A stretch of 64,000 bases of DNA from Sarcophilus harrisii (lineage: Eukaryota; Chordata; Mammalia; Dasyuromorphia; Dasyuridae): the NCBI RefSeq assembly GCF_902635505.1, contig NC_045428.1:215072301-215136300 (forward strand), written 5' to 3'. Within the stretch, counting starts at the first letter, position 1. The number at the start of each line of letters is the position of its first letter. Of the stretch, positions 49,376 through 60,448 are shown in pieces. A program made the translations under genes and the position numbers. The notes under the pieces were generated by a model. It did not search any database. It had not been told where the DNA came from and was given only the letters and a program-made list of their open reading frames with translations.

Positions 49376-50627
49376 CATTCAATTAAATGCTTTTGAGTTT
49401 CTTCAATGGCATAAATTCTGCATCCTTGGAAAGTACATTTCATTTTTTTTTGAATCAGCCAAAAGTCATCCAGAGCTACTGGATAATGCCATTTGAGGTA
49501 AAAGATGAGATGTAATTATGAAGTAATGAGAGTGATTTTTGTGTATGTGGCTTATAAATTGCCAACACAAATTCATAGTGAGTTCCAAAAAATAGTGTCA
49601 GCAATATCAACATCATTGGAATGAAAACTAATGAACAGCTTCTCAGGATGATGGCTTTGAGGGGTAACGCATATTTGGTTCTGTACAGTTTTATTAAAGT
49701 AAAACCCTTATTATTTTACAAACACCTCTTATATACTAAACCATGACTCAACAGTGATAGTTATCACCTCCTCTTCACTAAAATAAATACTCTGTTTCTC
49801 CCTTATAACAAGATGATTTTGTGCTTTGGCACTTAAATATTTTTGCCAAATGAAGAACATACATGCCCACTGATGACTATTTAACTTGATAAGGTTATTA
49901 AAGTAATAGATTTGCTAAACATAACAATTATAATAAGTCTTCAGAGAACATATACTGATTCAGTATAAGTGGGAAAACTATCTCACTTCAAAACCTCTAA
50001 CAATTAATAACCTTCTAAAGATAATATTGCTTTTGTTATCTTTGTGAGATATGCACAGTTTAACTGGGATTAAAACTTAAGAAATTGTCAAAAGGTTTTA
50101 CTAATGACTTTTCTTTATTGTTTTTGCACCTATCTACCTAGCCTAATGGGAATTAGAAGAACATGGAAGTTAAATTCAATCTAATTTCAATGAAGATAAA
50201 ATGAAGTCATTTTAAACGTACAAAAAGAGAAGCAACAGCAGCACAAGAGGTGAATGAATAGTAGAAATAAATAGACTTACTAGAAAAGAATTAGGAGAAT
50301 TAACATTCTAAAAAAATAAAATGGTGATATTTTAAAATTAGAGAGTAAGCTTTTCTTCTTAAAGTTATAAAAATAGGAGTTTCATTTTCACAAGGTAATA
50401 AATTGAATTAAATGTGCTGTAAGTTCATCCACAAAAGTCCCCCTCTGAAGGTTCATTGTAGATTGGAAGTGACCCTAACTTCGAGAGGCTAATAATGAAA
50501 TTTCAAGCAGGTGCAATATCAATTTCAATCCCTTTGAAGTACAGAAACTTGACACCTAATTAACAAAAATAACTAATTAAAAAGGAAAGCTACAAGATGA
50601 CAGCATCCTCTTTCCAGTGTTGAAATT

Positions 50628-50819
50628 AGATCAATTAGGTGACATAATAAATAGCATTTTGAACTTCAAGTGAGGAAAATCAAGTTCAAATCTTGTCTCA
50701 GACACTTCCTACTTATATGAATCTAGGCAAGTATCTTAACCTTTGTCTGCTTCAGTTTCCTCATCTTCAAAAAAAAAAATAGCATTTCCTTCCAGAGTTG
50801 TTGTGGAGATCAAATGAAA

Positions 50820-50820
<1 letters not shown>
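50628..50820 (+). repeat. Marsupial SINE/MIR-type element
   Basis: 'tcaagttcaaatcttgtctc', 'aatctaggcaagtatcttaa' and 'ctgcttcagtttcctcatct' in order, followed by a 3' 'gttgttgtggagatcaaatg' tail. Confidence 0.75.

Positions 50821-50850
<30 letters not shown>
50821..50850. repeat. (CA)n microsatellite at the SINE end
   Basis: Fifteen CA units directly after the SINE 3' sequence. Confidence 0.93.
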
Positions 50851-50855
<5 letters not shown>

Positions 50856-51007
50856 AGTGTGTGTGCATATATATACAAATACACAAACATATATATTTAT
50901 ATTTCACTATGCAAACCTTAAACCACTATACTGATGTTAGTTATTGTGGTGGTGGTGATTATTAGTTCAGGTGAACTTCTCAGCTTTATCTTGTTTCCCT
51001 TCCCCAG

Positions 51008-51063
51008 GTGGTTTGCCTAACAGTGGCCTTTTAGTGTCTTAGATCCCAGTAGAACAAGAAAAG
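51008..51063 (+). other. Candidate 56-nt alternative exon
   Basis: A strong acceptor ('tcttgtttcccttccccag' ending at 51007) and a strong donor (AAAAG/GTAAGA at 51063/51064) bracket 56 nt. If included between exon 1 and 59321 it would close the 87-codon frame early with a stop. No RNA evidence is available here. Confidence 0.35.
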
Positions 51064-51069
51064 GTAAGA

Positions 51070-51175
51070 TGTTTTAAGGCAGGAACTCTAATTTTGTTCT
51101 GTTTTTTGAATTTACATTCCCAGTGCCTGTTACAGGTCTTGCTATATAGAAGATGCTTAATGAATGCTTTAAAAT
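51070..51175 (+). repeat. L2 LINE 3' fragment
   Basis: 'aaggcaggaactctaatttt' and 'cattcccagtgcctgttaca' with 'gatgcttaatgaatgcttta' match the L2 end. Confidence 0.65.
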
Positions 51176-52019
51176 ATTGGGAGATGGTTCTCAATTACCC
51201 CGTCTACCAATTGAATTTGTAGTGTATTTCATGTCTCTTTCCCTGGGCCTCAGAATTACTATTTATAGCAAAATGCTAGATTTTTGCCCCCAAAGCAACA
51301 TATTGAATAAATAATTATTCTTTTCAAGGAGGAGTGAAGGGGGATGTAAGTCAGCTCTTTGGAGGTCAGAGTTTTATATAGTACAATGTGCTATTAAGGG
51401 AATTTGGGGACTCTGGCCAAAAGAGTCAGCAGTCCAATCAGACCAGAGCAATGTTTCAGGGAGCCCAGAATCCACAAATACACTGCTGCTTCCCAACTGA
51501 AGATGTTTGCAAAGCAATTTTCTGGACAGTTTAGAGGATCTTTGTTGTGTTCTTTTTTTAAACAACAATGACAAAATAATAAGCTGGAGCTTCAATTTTT
51601 TTGTCTTTCATTGTTTCTTGAACATTTAACAATATAGAGATTGAGTCTTTAATCATTCTCTGAGCTCAAGAAATATAAATCCAAAAGATACTAATAACCA
51701 TGAATCTATTTTATAACTTGTTCATGCGATATTTTATAGCTGACCATTATGTTGATTCAAGAAGAAGAAATATGATGTAAACCTAGAAGGGAAGTGCCAT
51801 AGAATAGTTTAATATAGATAGCTTTTATTCAGTCATATTTTTTAGCAATCCCAATTCTTGTAAACGTCAAAATCTTTTACATAAAGAGGAAAATCTTAGT
51901 TAGATTTTGCTGTCTCTAAAAATAAAAATCTCATGTAAGACAATAAAATAGACTTTTAAAAATAATTTGGCTATTTTTTAAAATAATAGGACTAACAATT
52001 ACTATGACAACTATGCTAT

Positions 52020-52330
52020 TTTCATTCAATTCCATTCAATTGAACAAGTTTTGATTAATCTCTACTATATACAAGACATTGTGTTAGGCAAGGCCACATA
52101 AAGTAAAAAACAAAGCTCCTGCCCTCAAGAAGTTTACTTTCTGTCTGGGCAGAGGACAATATGCACATAAATATGTAAATATAAATATAGGAAGTATAAT
52201 TGTAAAGGAGGCAGGTGAGAGAATTGGTACTTTCTTAAGTACTATGATTGACAATTCAAGAGAATTAATGATATCAGCATGTGAAAGTGAGAACACTCAA
52301 GGCATGAGTTGGAAGGCCTTCACAAGGGCA
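52020..52330. repeat. Unassigned ancient repeat
   Basis: 'acaagacattgtgttaggca', 'cctgccctcaagaagtttac' and later 'ggccttcacaagggcatagg' are in the same order as the other copies of this repeat. Confidence 0.5.
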
Positions 52331-52699
52331 TAGGGGCAAGAGATATATAATATCCAATAAAAAGAAATGGCAAGTAGGCCAATTTGACTGCAAAATATAG
52401 TAAGCAACAGAGGGTGATATAACATAAGTCTGGAAAGTGAAGCTATCCCTTAAAATATTTTAAACTCAAATTTTGTTCTATTGAACTGATGATATTAACA
52501 TTTTCACTCCATACATTCAACTGTGATTGGGAGGCCAGAGGATAGTACATTATATTAAGCATAACACCCCCCAATCATAGGAGCAGGAAAGGCTTACTTA
52601 CACATGAGTGAGGTAAATATAATGTAATTTGAAGAATATCAGGAAAGCCCTCCCCATATAAACTATCTCCCTTAATCTAGTGCTATAATGGCTGATATT

Positions 52700-53000
52700 T
52701 AATAATTATAGAATCATAGAATACCAGAGCTGGAAAGTACCTTGAATATCGAGTCTAACTCATACCTGGAAAAAAGAATGACTGATAACAAAACTGATTA
52801 GCAGTACCTCCTTTGAAATAGAACCCATCGTCTGTGAAGCAGTTTACCCCTTTTTGGGGTACTATTCTAATTGTCAGATTTTCATTATATTATTTATAAT
52901 ATATCAAAAATACACTTTTTTCCTCTTTCCAACTTCCATTACTGCTGTATTCTAGTACACATCTAAGCCTTTTCTACATGATAGCACTTGTTGGGGATTC
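52700..53000 (-). repeat. L3/CR1 fragment, antisense
   Basis: 'agaatcatagaataccagag' with 'ctggaaagtaccttgaatat' is the CR1/L3 terminus in reverse. The rest is strongly diverged. Confidence 0.5.
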
Positions 53001-53084
53001 ACTACAATCTCTATTCAAGAATACTCTCTTAAAATATAGATTCTTCTGTCCAAATTGGGACATTGTTTTGTATGATCCAGAGGA

Positions 53085-53245
53085 AAAGCAACTGGGTATT
53101 AGAAGTAATTAGAAGGCAAGTTTATTTACTCCTGTCTCTGACACTAACTAGCAAGGTTTCCTTGAGCCCTGAGCAAAAGCTCAGTTTTCTCATCTGCAAA
53201 ATGAAAAGGTTATAACAGGTAGCTTCAGAAGTCCTTTCTAGCTCT
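53085..53245 (+). repeat. MIR SINE, forward
   Basis: 'ctcagttttctcatctgcaa' and 'aatgaaaaggttataacagg' are the forward MIR tail. Confidence 0.7.
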
Positions 53246-53574
53246 AACATTCCTATAACAGTAAAAATTATTTTTCAGATCATAGTTTAGGATAACACTA
53301 GATATATCTGAGACCATTGGGCACAAAATTGATGGGACACTGAAAGGAGAGGAAGATAAGGAAGATAAGAAAGAAAAAGGGGCTGAAGGGTACCAAAGAT
53401 ACAATGTAATTCCCTCATAATTTTGCCTGGTGCTTGCCATGAGTGGACTATTTCACTACATTCTTACTTTTCTGTGTTAAATTCTTATGAGGGAAAATTT
53501 TAGTCAGGTTCTATGATATTTTTAGCATGAGGTATTTACTGTGTGTAACCCTCCTCTTTTAAAATATATCACAA

Positions 53575-53715
53575 TAACATTGTAGGAAAATCCCACTGAG
53601 TTCCGTGAGATGCATAAAAGGTTAAGTCAATTGCCCAGAGTCACAAGACCATTAAGAGTCAGAGATGGACTTTAAATCTAGCTCTCTTCAGTCCAAGTAT
53701 AACACTTTCTTCACG
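53575..53715 (-). repeat. MIR fragment, reverse
   Basis: 'aggttaagtcaattgcccag' and 'agtcacaagaccattaagag' are the reverse MIR core. Confidence 0.7.
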
Positions 53716-54134
53716 CTGTCATGGGACCTTCAATACGTTCCTACTTTTGATAGTTTCTTTTGCTTCAAATATAAACATCTTTTTCATTACATTTAAGTTA
53801 GGATGGGAAGAAGTCTAAAAGCTGTTCCAACATTTAAAGACCTCAGTACACCTAAGAAGTTCTAAATAGATTTTCAGTGTTTGCAATTCCTTTCCCAGGC
53901 CCTTTCCCTTGGGAGGGATAGAGATTCCAGGCTTATGCAGCTCAACTAGGCACTTAGGAAGCCCTCTAAGAAAGCATATTTGTGTGCTGATCTCACCTCG
54001 TTTAGACACTCTAACTTGTTAAAATACATGGCAAAAAATTCCATAGTGTTTCTAAGCTATGGTCAAAAGAGAAGAAATGTGGCAACAAAATAAATTTGTA
54101 ACTTTCCCCCCTAGAGATTAATTCAATTTATAGA

Positions 54135-54480
54135 ATCACAGACTTAAAAGGGACCTTGGATTCCATCTGTTCCAATGACCTAATTTTAAAGATGAGGAAA
54201 CTAAGGGTCAGAAAAATTAAATGGGAGCAGCTAGATGGTGCAGTGGATTGATTGAGTACCAGTCCTGGAGTCAGGAGGACCTGAGTTCAAATTCACACTC
54301 ACACACTTAACACTTACTAGCTGTATAATCCTAGGCAAATCACTTAATCCCGATTACCTCACACACACACCCCAAAAAAGAAAAAGAAAAATTAAATAGT
54401 AAAGTTTACAGCCAGGATTGGCATTCAAATCTGACTACAAACCAATTTATTTTCCAGTGCATCAAGTAATCTTACAATCT
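54135..54480 (-). repeat. MIR split by a SINE insertion
   Basis: The reverse MIR core 'aaagatgaggaaactaaggg' ends in gaaaaattaaat. After the SINE the sequence resumes 'agtttacagccaggattggc'. Confidence 0.75.
54223..54385 (+). mobile_element. Marsupial tRNA-derived SINE with 12-bp target-site duplication
   Basis: The body 'gggagcagctagatggtgca', 'ggagtcaggaggacctgagt', 'actagctgtataatcctagg' ends in an A-rich tail. The identical gaaaaattaaat flanks it at 54211-54222 and 54386-54397. Confidence 0.92.
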
Positions 54481-54499
54481 ATGACAAACATTTAAAGAC

Positions 54500-54705
54500 C
54501 TATATATTTTAGGGGTATTGAACCCTTTGTTCTCATGTATTTGCCTAAAAGGCAGTATGGATTCTGTCAATCAGTTACCAAGTCCCAGATCAAATACTTA
54601 CTTAATTGTATAATCTATGGACAAGCTCTTGTGTGTAAAAAGTGGATAATAATCCCAGCTATGTCTATTTCATAGAATTGCTGTAAGTAAAACAAAACTC
54701 TTAGT
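54500..54705 (+). repeat. MIR-type SINE, forward
   Basis: 'ataatctatggacaagctct' and 'gtgtgtaaaaagtggataat' with 'tttcatagaattgctgtaag' are forward MIR blocks. Confidence 0.6.
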
Positions 54706-54724
54706 AGAAGACAAGGGGGGAAGG

Positions 54725-55060
54725 TGGATTGGGGTTAAACTTTACAAAGTTTTAAATATCAACTTAAGGTTTAGAGTCATTGAAGGGGGTGGCAAAAAAA
54801 GAATTGTACATTAGGAAAATTCATAGGGCACTGATGAATAAAACAGATTGAGAGATTGGAGGCAGAGAGACATGTTAGGAAAATATTACAATAGTCCAAG
54901 CAAGAGCTAAAGGGGGGAACAGATTCAAGTAGCATTTTAAAAGTAGGAGAAATGGTTTTTCGTGACTGACTAACTGAAGAGGGACAGGGAGATGACTGCA
55001 AAGCTTTAAGCATAGTTGACTGGACAAATGGTACTATCACGAACAAAAAAAAGTATAGAA
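54725..55060. repeat. Unassigned ancient repeat, middle portion
   Basis: 'attacaatagtccaagcaag' and 'agattgagagattggaggca' belong to a long, old interspersed repeat that I cannot name with certainty. Confidence 0.4.
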
Positions 55061-55194
55061 GCTAAGAAAAACAGCAGATTTAGAGAAGATGAGTCTAGAA
55101 GACAATAGATAATGCAGGTTTACAGCAAGAAACCCATTTAGAAGGAATTGCTTAAAGGCAATATTTGAAGCAATAAATTTGTAAAGTAGAATAG

Positions 55195-55295
55195 ATAGGA
55201 CTTAATTGGAGGTAGGAGGGTTAAGGTTCAAATGAGATCATGTAAAGCTTTGCAAATTATAAAGTGCTCTATAAGTGTTATACATTATTATTATC
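55195..55295 (+). repeat. MIR 3' tail
   Basis: 'gttcaaatgagatcatgtaa' and 'agtgctctataagtgttata' fit the MIR 3' end. Confidence 0.5.
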
Positions 55296-55629
55296 ATTGT
55301 AGTTGTTGATGTGCTACAGTCATTAGAACTCTACTCTGGTGGTGACTTTATTCCTGGGCCTGCTATTATGCTTCCTCTGAATTCAAACTGTTTATAGAGT
55401 AATCAGGCAGCGTGCTGGTAAATATTTAATTGCCTAAGCTGGGAGGAAAGGGGTATAGAGAGGAAGGTATACATATATACATTTTAAAGTTAATCTTAAT
55501 TTTTAGAATTTTTGTAAATCTAGAAAATTAAGCAATTGCCAATTTTTAAGATGCAAATGTTCATGCTGAAATTTAATAATCCACTCTACAGCTTCAAGAA
55601 AGGGAGAAGTTATAAGCATGCAAACTCTT

Positions 55630-55745
55630 CTAGCAAAGAGGAAGTATGGTAGAGTGGATGGAAAATAATTTCAATCAGAATCATCTGAGTTCAGATCCTA
55701 CCACTGATACCTACTGGTTTTTGATCCTGACAAATACTTGGAGTC
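55630..55745 (+). repeat. SINE/MIR 5' fragment
   Basis: 'agtatggtagagtggatgga' and 'tctgagttcagatcctacca' fit the SINE/MIR head. Confidence 0.55.
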
Positions 55746-56554
55746 TGCAGGAACTCTTTTAGTCTTTAAATTGTGAAGCAGCTGCCAATTAGCAATTTAT
55801 GGGGAGCTTCCTTCTGGGCAGTTTTCTTTGCCATTGAAATCGCAAGTCCAATACAAAATGAGCAAAGCATTTCATTAGATTCTAGGTTTACAGAGACCCA
55901 AGAAATGAAAAACAATCCCTGCCTGGGAGCTTCCATTCGTTTCTGTGGAGCATTGGAATACAATGTTCATAGACAGATAAATAGGAAATAATCTGTGGAT
56001 AACAAACATGATGGAAAAGGGCACAACACCTATAGTTAAAGAACAAATAATGCAAGATACCGTCATATTTTTTGCAAGATGGAAAGACACAAAGTTATGC
56101 ATTATGTTAAACATATTTTAAAGGACCAAAAAAAACAAAAAAAATTATTTACTTATAAAAAATAAAATTTAGAAAAATGGACAAGACAAACATTTTTAAA
56201 ATTGAAAAAACACTAATTCAAGTAATGTTTTAGATCAGAGAAATAGAGACTGACGATGCTCTGAAAATGTATTATTCTTATGTGATGATGAATGCTTTTC
56301 CTTACTTGAGTTTTCAGATTTTTCAGCCTAGCACATAAACTCCTTTCATGACTTCCAAATTGTGGCAGTTAATTAGAACAATCACAGAGCTTAACTGACA
56401 TACTGGTGTAAGAGTTGTATAATTTTATTTTGTTTCATTTTCTTCAAGAAATTGGGTAGAAATACATTTTTGAACTCCCTAGCCAGCTATGATGCAACAA
56501 ATCCTGTTCTTATAAACAGCTAAGCCATTTTTTTGGTACTTAAAATTCCAGAAT

Positions 56555-57310
56555 ACCCAGAGGGATCTTAAGGTCACCTAGTTCAACCTATAGCCAAACA
56601 AGGATCTCTCCTACAACATTCCTGACAAATTGTCATCCAACCCCTATATGAAGAAGAGAAAATTGCTACCTCTCAAGGTAGTCTATTCCATTTTGGAACA
56701 GTTTTAAATTTTCCATCCATTGCTCATAATTTTGCTCTCTGGGGACAAGTAGGATAAACTGAACACTTCTTTTACTTATTAACCCTTAAAATTCTTGTAG
56801 ACAGGAGTACCTATACCTGTCTTTTTTTCTTTAGGCTAAATATCCCCAGTTCCTTCAACCAACATTATACAGTATGGTTTCTAGTTTCCTCCCTCTTCCA
56901 GTCATATTCCTATTACCCTCCTCCAGTTTGTCAACATCCTTTCTAAAATGTGACATCCAGAAATGAATGCAAATATTCCAGATGCAGTCTGGTGTAGTAG
57001 ATATATATTAGATTTAGGAAGAAGAGGGACCTCAGAAATCATTTTACAGATGAAGCAACTGAAGTTCAGAGTTTTCTTGTTTTGTCCAATATCATATAAG
57101 TAAGGTCTGTCTGTCCCTAAAGCCGGTGTACTTTTTAATATACTACTACCTGTTCAGTGGGATTGATTATCACCTCCATTACTCAGGTCATAGCATGGAC
57201 TAACCCCTTATTAGAATTTTTGGCTTCTTTTCATCTTAATGTTGATTCATATTGAGTTTTCTAGAACTCCCATAGCATTTTCAAATAAACTATTGACTAG
57301 ATATTAGTTC
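56555..57310 (-). repeat. L3/CR1 LINE, antisense, with a MIR inserted
   Basis: Long L3/CR1 match in reverse: 'aggtcacctagttcaaccta', 'aggtagtctattccattttg', 'aatatccccagttccttcaa' and 'ccctcctccagtttgtcaac'. A reverse MIR-like block at about 57010-57140 ('ttacagatgaagcaactgaa') interrupts it before it resumes at 'gggattgattatcacctcca'. Confidence 0.85.
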
Positions 57311-57689
57311 AATCAACTATAATTTATTGGCAAAATCAGTAGGACGAGCAGCTGCTTACTTGGTGTAAATTGAGAGCCTCCCAACAAAAGATCAGTATCC
57401 CTGTCTTCTGAAAGATTTCCTTAACTTGCTTGTCACAGTGTCTGAAATACCCACCATTAGAAACCAATTCCAGACTTCAGATATTGTGTTTTCCCAGTGG
57501 CACTAAAGTGCAATTATGCCTGAAAAGAGGTAAATGGATTCATCCATTTTCACTCATTGACTTCTTAGTCTAGAAGAGTTTATCAAATAGCTAATTGTCC
57601 CCTAGGAAAACAAAGGCCAGGGTTGTGAGAGAAAGAGGATAGATACAGATCTTGTATGTAGATTGTTCCGGCTGGAAAGTAAGTGAATG

Positions 57690-57895
57690 AAATTTTCATA
57701 AGTACCTACTATGTGCCAGGTATTAACACCAAGCTTTGGAGGCACTGTGCTAAACTTGAGACACTTTAGGGGTCATCTGCCTTCTCATTTTTTTCATGAG
57801 GAAACTAAAACCAAAAGAGGTGAAGCGATTTGTCAAAAGTCACAAAATTAAGCGCTAGCAAATCTGAGTTGAACCCAGATCTCCTTTTCCACTGC
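57690..57895 (-). repeat. MIR SINE, reverse, with ancient repeat head
   Basis: 'catgaggaaactaaaaccaa', 'gtgaagcgatttgtcaaaag' and 'gagttgaacccagatctcct' are reverse MIR blocks. Confidence 0.75.
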
Positions 57896-57939
57896 TATTT
57901 TGATAGTATCAAGCTTATTGTAAAAGGACAGAATCTTAG

Positions 57940-58131
57940 CAGGGGTCTTCAAACTATGGCCCACGGGCCAGATGCGGCTTCTGAGGATGTTTATCTCCCT
58001 CACCCAGGGCCATGAAGTTTCTTTATTTAAAGGCCCACAAAACAAAGTTTTTGTTTTTACTACAGTCCGGCCCTCCAACAGTTTGAGGGACAGTGAACTG
58101 GCCCCCTATTTAAAAAGTTTGAGGACCCCTG
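57940..58131. mobile_element. Short hAT-type (Charlie-like) non-autonomous DNA transposon
   Basis: A 192-bp element with inverted termini: left 'caggggtcttcaaactatgg' and right end reading 'caggggtcctcaaacttttt' on the minus strand. The subterminal 'gggccagatgcggcttctga' and 'ggccagttcactgtccctca' (minus strand) parts are of the hAT-Charlie kind seen in marsupials. There is no coding capacity. The flanking 8-mers (aatcttag and ttagaaca) do not match, so the duplication is not confirmed. Confidence 0.8.
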
Positions 58132-58594
58132 TTAGAACATGAGAAACTTAAGGGAGGACCAGTCTAGGTGGGGCAAAACAATGGGGACATAAAGGGAATG
58201 ATGGACTCACTATGTATTTAGAGGGCATTGAGTGACATGAGGAAGACTGATAAAATAGACATTCTGATGATGCTGAAAACAAATCCTTCTACTTCACAAT
58301 TTTATTTTTATCTGGCTCTGTTAAAAGAGCCATCCTTTGTATGTTTATCTTTGGTACTGTATCTGTAAAGATATAGAAAACTAAGGTTTTATTACTAAAA
58401 AATCTATAGTCACTAAAGTAATCTCATAAAATAATTTCAATTAAGAAACCTCCTATAACATTATTCTTGCTCCAATTAAATTGATTATTTCTGTACTGAT
58501 TCCCTTGCCAAAATTGTTTAGAATATGACTTGTTTTTAATTAAAGGATAATAGCATAGATGAGTTTAAATATATTTTGTTTAATAGTTTTTGCT

Positions 58595-58800
58595 ATTACA
58601 TTATGAGAGGCACATAAAGTAGCAGTAGAGAGCTGGCCTTGAGCCACCAAGAGTTCTAATCTTGCCTCTGACAGAAAATAGCTATGTGATCCTAACCTCT
58701 CATTATTAAAGTCAACACCTTACAGTTCTAAATTGCAGAAATTGTACCAACCTGTCTTAGTAGAGGCAATTTATTTACCCAGGATTTCCCTTAATAAAAA
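58595..58800 (+). repeat. MIR-type SINE, forward
   Basis: 'aagagttctaatcttgcctc' and 'gctatgtgatcctaacctct' are the SINE body. The remainder is diverged. Confidence 0.55.
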
Positions 58801-58844
58801 AAAAAACAGAGATCTAGACTCACCATATTCTCATGTTATGATTA

Positions 58845-59062
58845 AGTTAACTGGATGGCACAGGGGATAGATAGAGCATTGTAACTAAAGTGAGAAAAAC
58901 GCCAGTTCAGATCTGGCCTCAGACAGTTTTTAGTTGTGTGATCCTGCACAAATCACTTAAGCTCCGTCTGTCTCATGGAATTTCTTGTGAGTGTCAAATG
59001 AAATCATATTTATAAAATGCTTTGCAAATCTGTAAAGCCCTATATAAATGCTAGCTATTATT
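58845..59062 (+). repeat. Marsupial SINE/MIR-type element, forward
   Basis: 'aactggatggcacaggggat', 'gttcagatctggcctcagac', 'tgatcctgcacaaatcactt' and a 3' 'ttataaaatgctttgcaaat' end in order. Confidence 0.8.
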
Positions 59063-59320
59063 TTGTCCATATAACTCAATCAAAATTATATGTAATTGAA
59101 AAATTCATTTTTCTCTGACTTGCCATGATAAACAATGGGAATCTAGGCATATAATAATAAAAGGGCATTGCCAAGTAGTTTTAAAAGTAATTATAGAATA
59201 ACTTCTTAGAAATATAGAAGTCAAATGTCTCTCCTGCATGATTTAGCTTTTTTCTTTGGGTTAACATTGATTTTGTTCCTTTCCCCTTGTGTATTTTTTC
59301 TCTTCTTTCCTTCCATTTAG

Positions 59321-59858
59321 TGCCCAGTGAGGGACTTGAAAGCTCTGGACAGTGTGGAGTCATCCCTTGCCCTACTACACCACAAGAGCAGCACAGACAG
59401 GCATACATGGTGCCATCAAGGTGCCATGATTCTGATGTGGAGGGACGCCTTTGAGGGATGGAAGGGGGAGACTTTGCTCCTGGGACTGTCATGTCAACAA
59501 GAGTGCTGATGGTGCAATTTTGTGGGGACGGAGGGTGGGGCAGACAATATATGGATTGACGCCATCGGCAGCCATCACCCATCTCACCTAATAGTCCAAT
59601 GACTGGGCCCTCTCAACAGCTGGGGTCAAGGCCTCCATCACATCTCTTTGCTGGTATTCTGAGCCATCCCACCTGGCCCGTCTCTCCTCCCTCTTTCTTG
59701 TGGAGTCCTCATCGACCTCCTTGCTTATGCACGGTACTGAACCAGCAGGGCTCTCTGTTTAAAATATCTGTGAGGCAGCTTTGTGGAGATTTTTACTTTT
59801 ACATACATGACTAGAGAAGTCCTGAGGACAATCAGCATCAGATTGTAACATCTTTAAG
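59321..59858 (+). other. Candidate exon 2 of the CpG-island transcript
   Basis: A long T/C tract ending 'tccttccatttag' precedes 59321, and AAG/GTAGGT follows 59858. The 538-bp segment is clearly richer in GC and CpG than its surroundings and contains no recognised repeat, as expected of an exon. In one frame it continues the 87-codon ORF to a TGA at 59452-59454. The rest would be 3' UTR. An AGTAAA at 59909, just past the donor, could give an alternative end if splicing is skipped. Confidence 0.55.
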
Positions 59859-60448
59859 GTAGGTGACATCTGGAGTCTCGCCTACTTCATTTTCCAATGG
59901 ATTTTCTCAGTAAAGTTTGTAAACAAGTTAACTGTCTTCTAGCTTGTTTTTGCATGAGGGATGTGCTCAAGGGAACAGTCATGAGTAATTCAATTATGGC
60001 CCTCTTCTTTTTTTTATTTTTTTCCCAAAGTTACCCCAGATGATTTTATTTTAGTGGTCATAATAAAAAAAAATGCTGCTCCCAAAAATAAATAGCCAAG
60101 TAATTAAAGACTATGAACTTTCAATGTGAAAGAAGAAAGCCAATAGGCATATAGTATGCCAGCATCTCATTCATATTGGAGTGTTAACAAATTCATTTTT
60201 ATGACATAGTGCAATTTCATTGCATAGTTTGAGGGGCACCAAGGATGTGCAGTTTTGCACTTTTGTTGAAAACTTCAGGGAAAACAGATTACACAAGCAT
60301 GAGAATTGCCAGGTGATCTTTGTGTTATCTCTATGAATGTATTTGAAAAGTTATGACCCAGCAATGTTAGCTCTCCATACCATCCATATGCATCATAATA
60401 AATTATTTTGTAAGCTTTTCTAAATGCTATAATAATTCTGTCTTTCAG

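Larger units (their letters stand above)
42598..59320 (+). other. Probable 16.7-kb intron, poor in young repeats
   Basis: Between the donor at 42598 and the acceptor at 59319-59320. From about 43.4 to 50.6 kb I find only a poly(A)/(GAA)n tract and a few MIR, L3 and ancient repeat remnants, and no L1. That is sparse compared with the rest of the window and may reflect constraint. No intronic gene is supported. Confidence 0.5.

Noticed and set aside
59181-59582. 133-codon minus-strand frame over candidate exon 2
   Set aside because: No minus-strand splice signals or domains support it. The + strand splice signals and the CpG island upstream argue for the other direction.
59599-59814. 71-codon + strand frame in candidate exon 2
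   Set aside because: It lies downstream of two better-placed frames, has no recognisable domain, and is probably 3' UTR.
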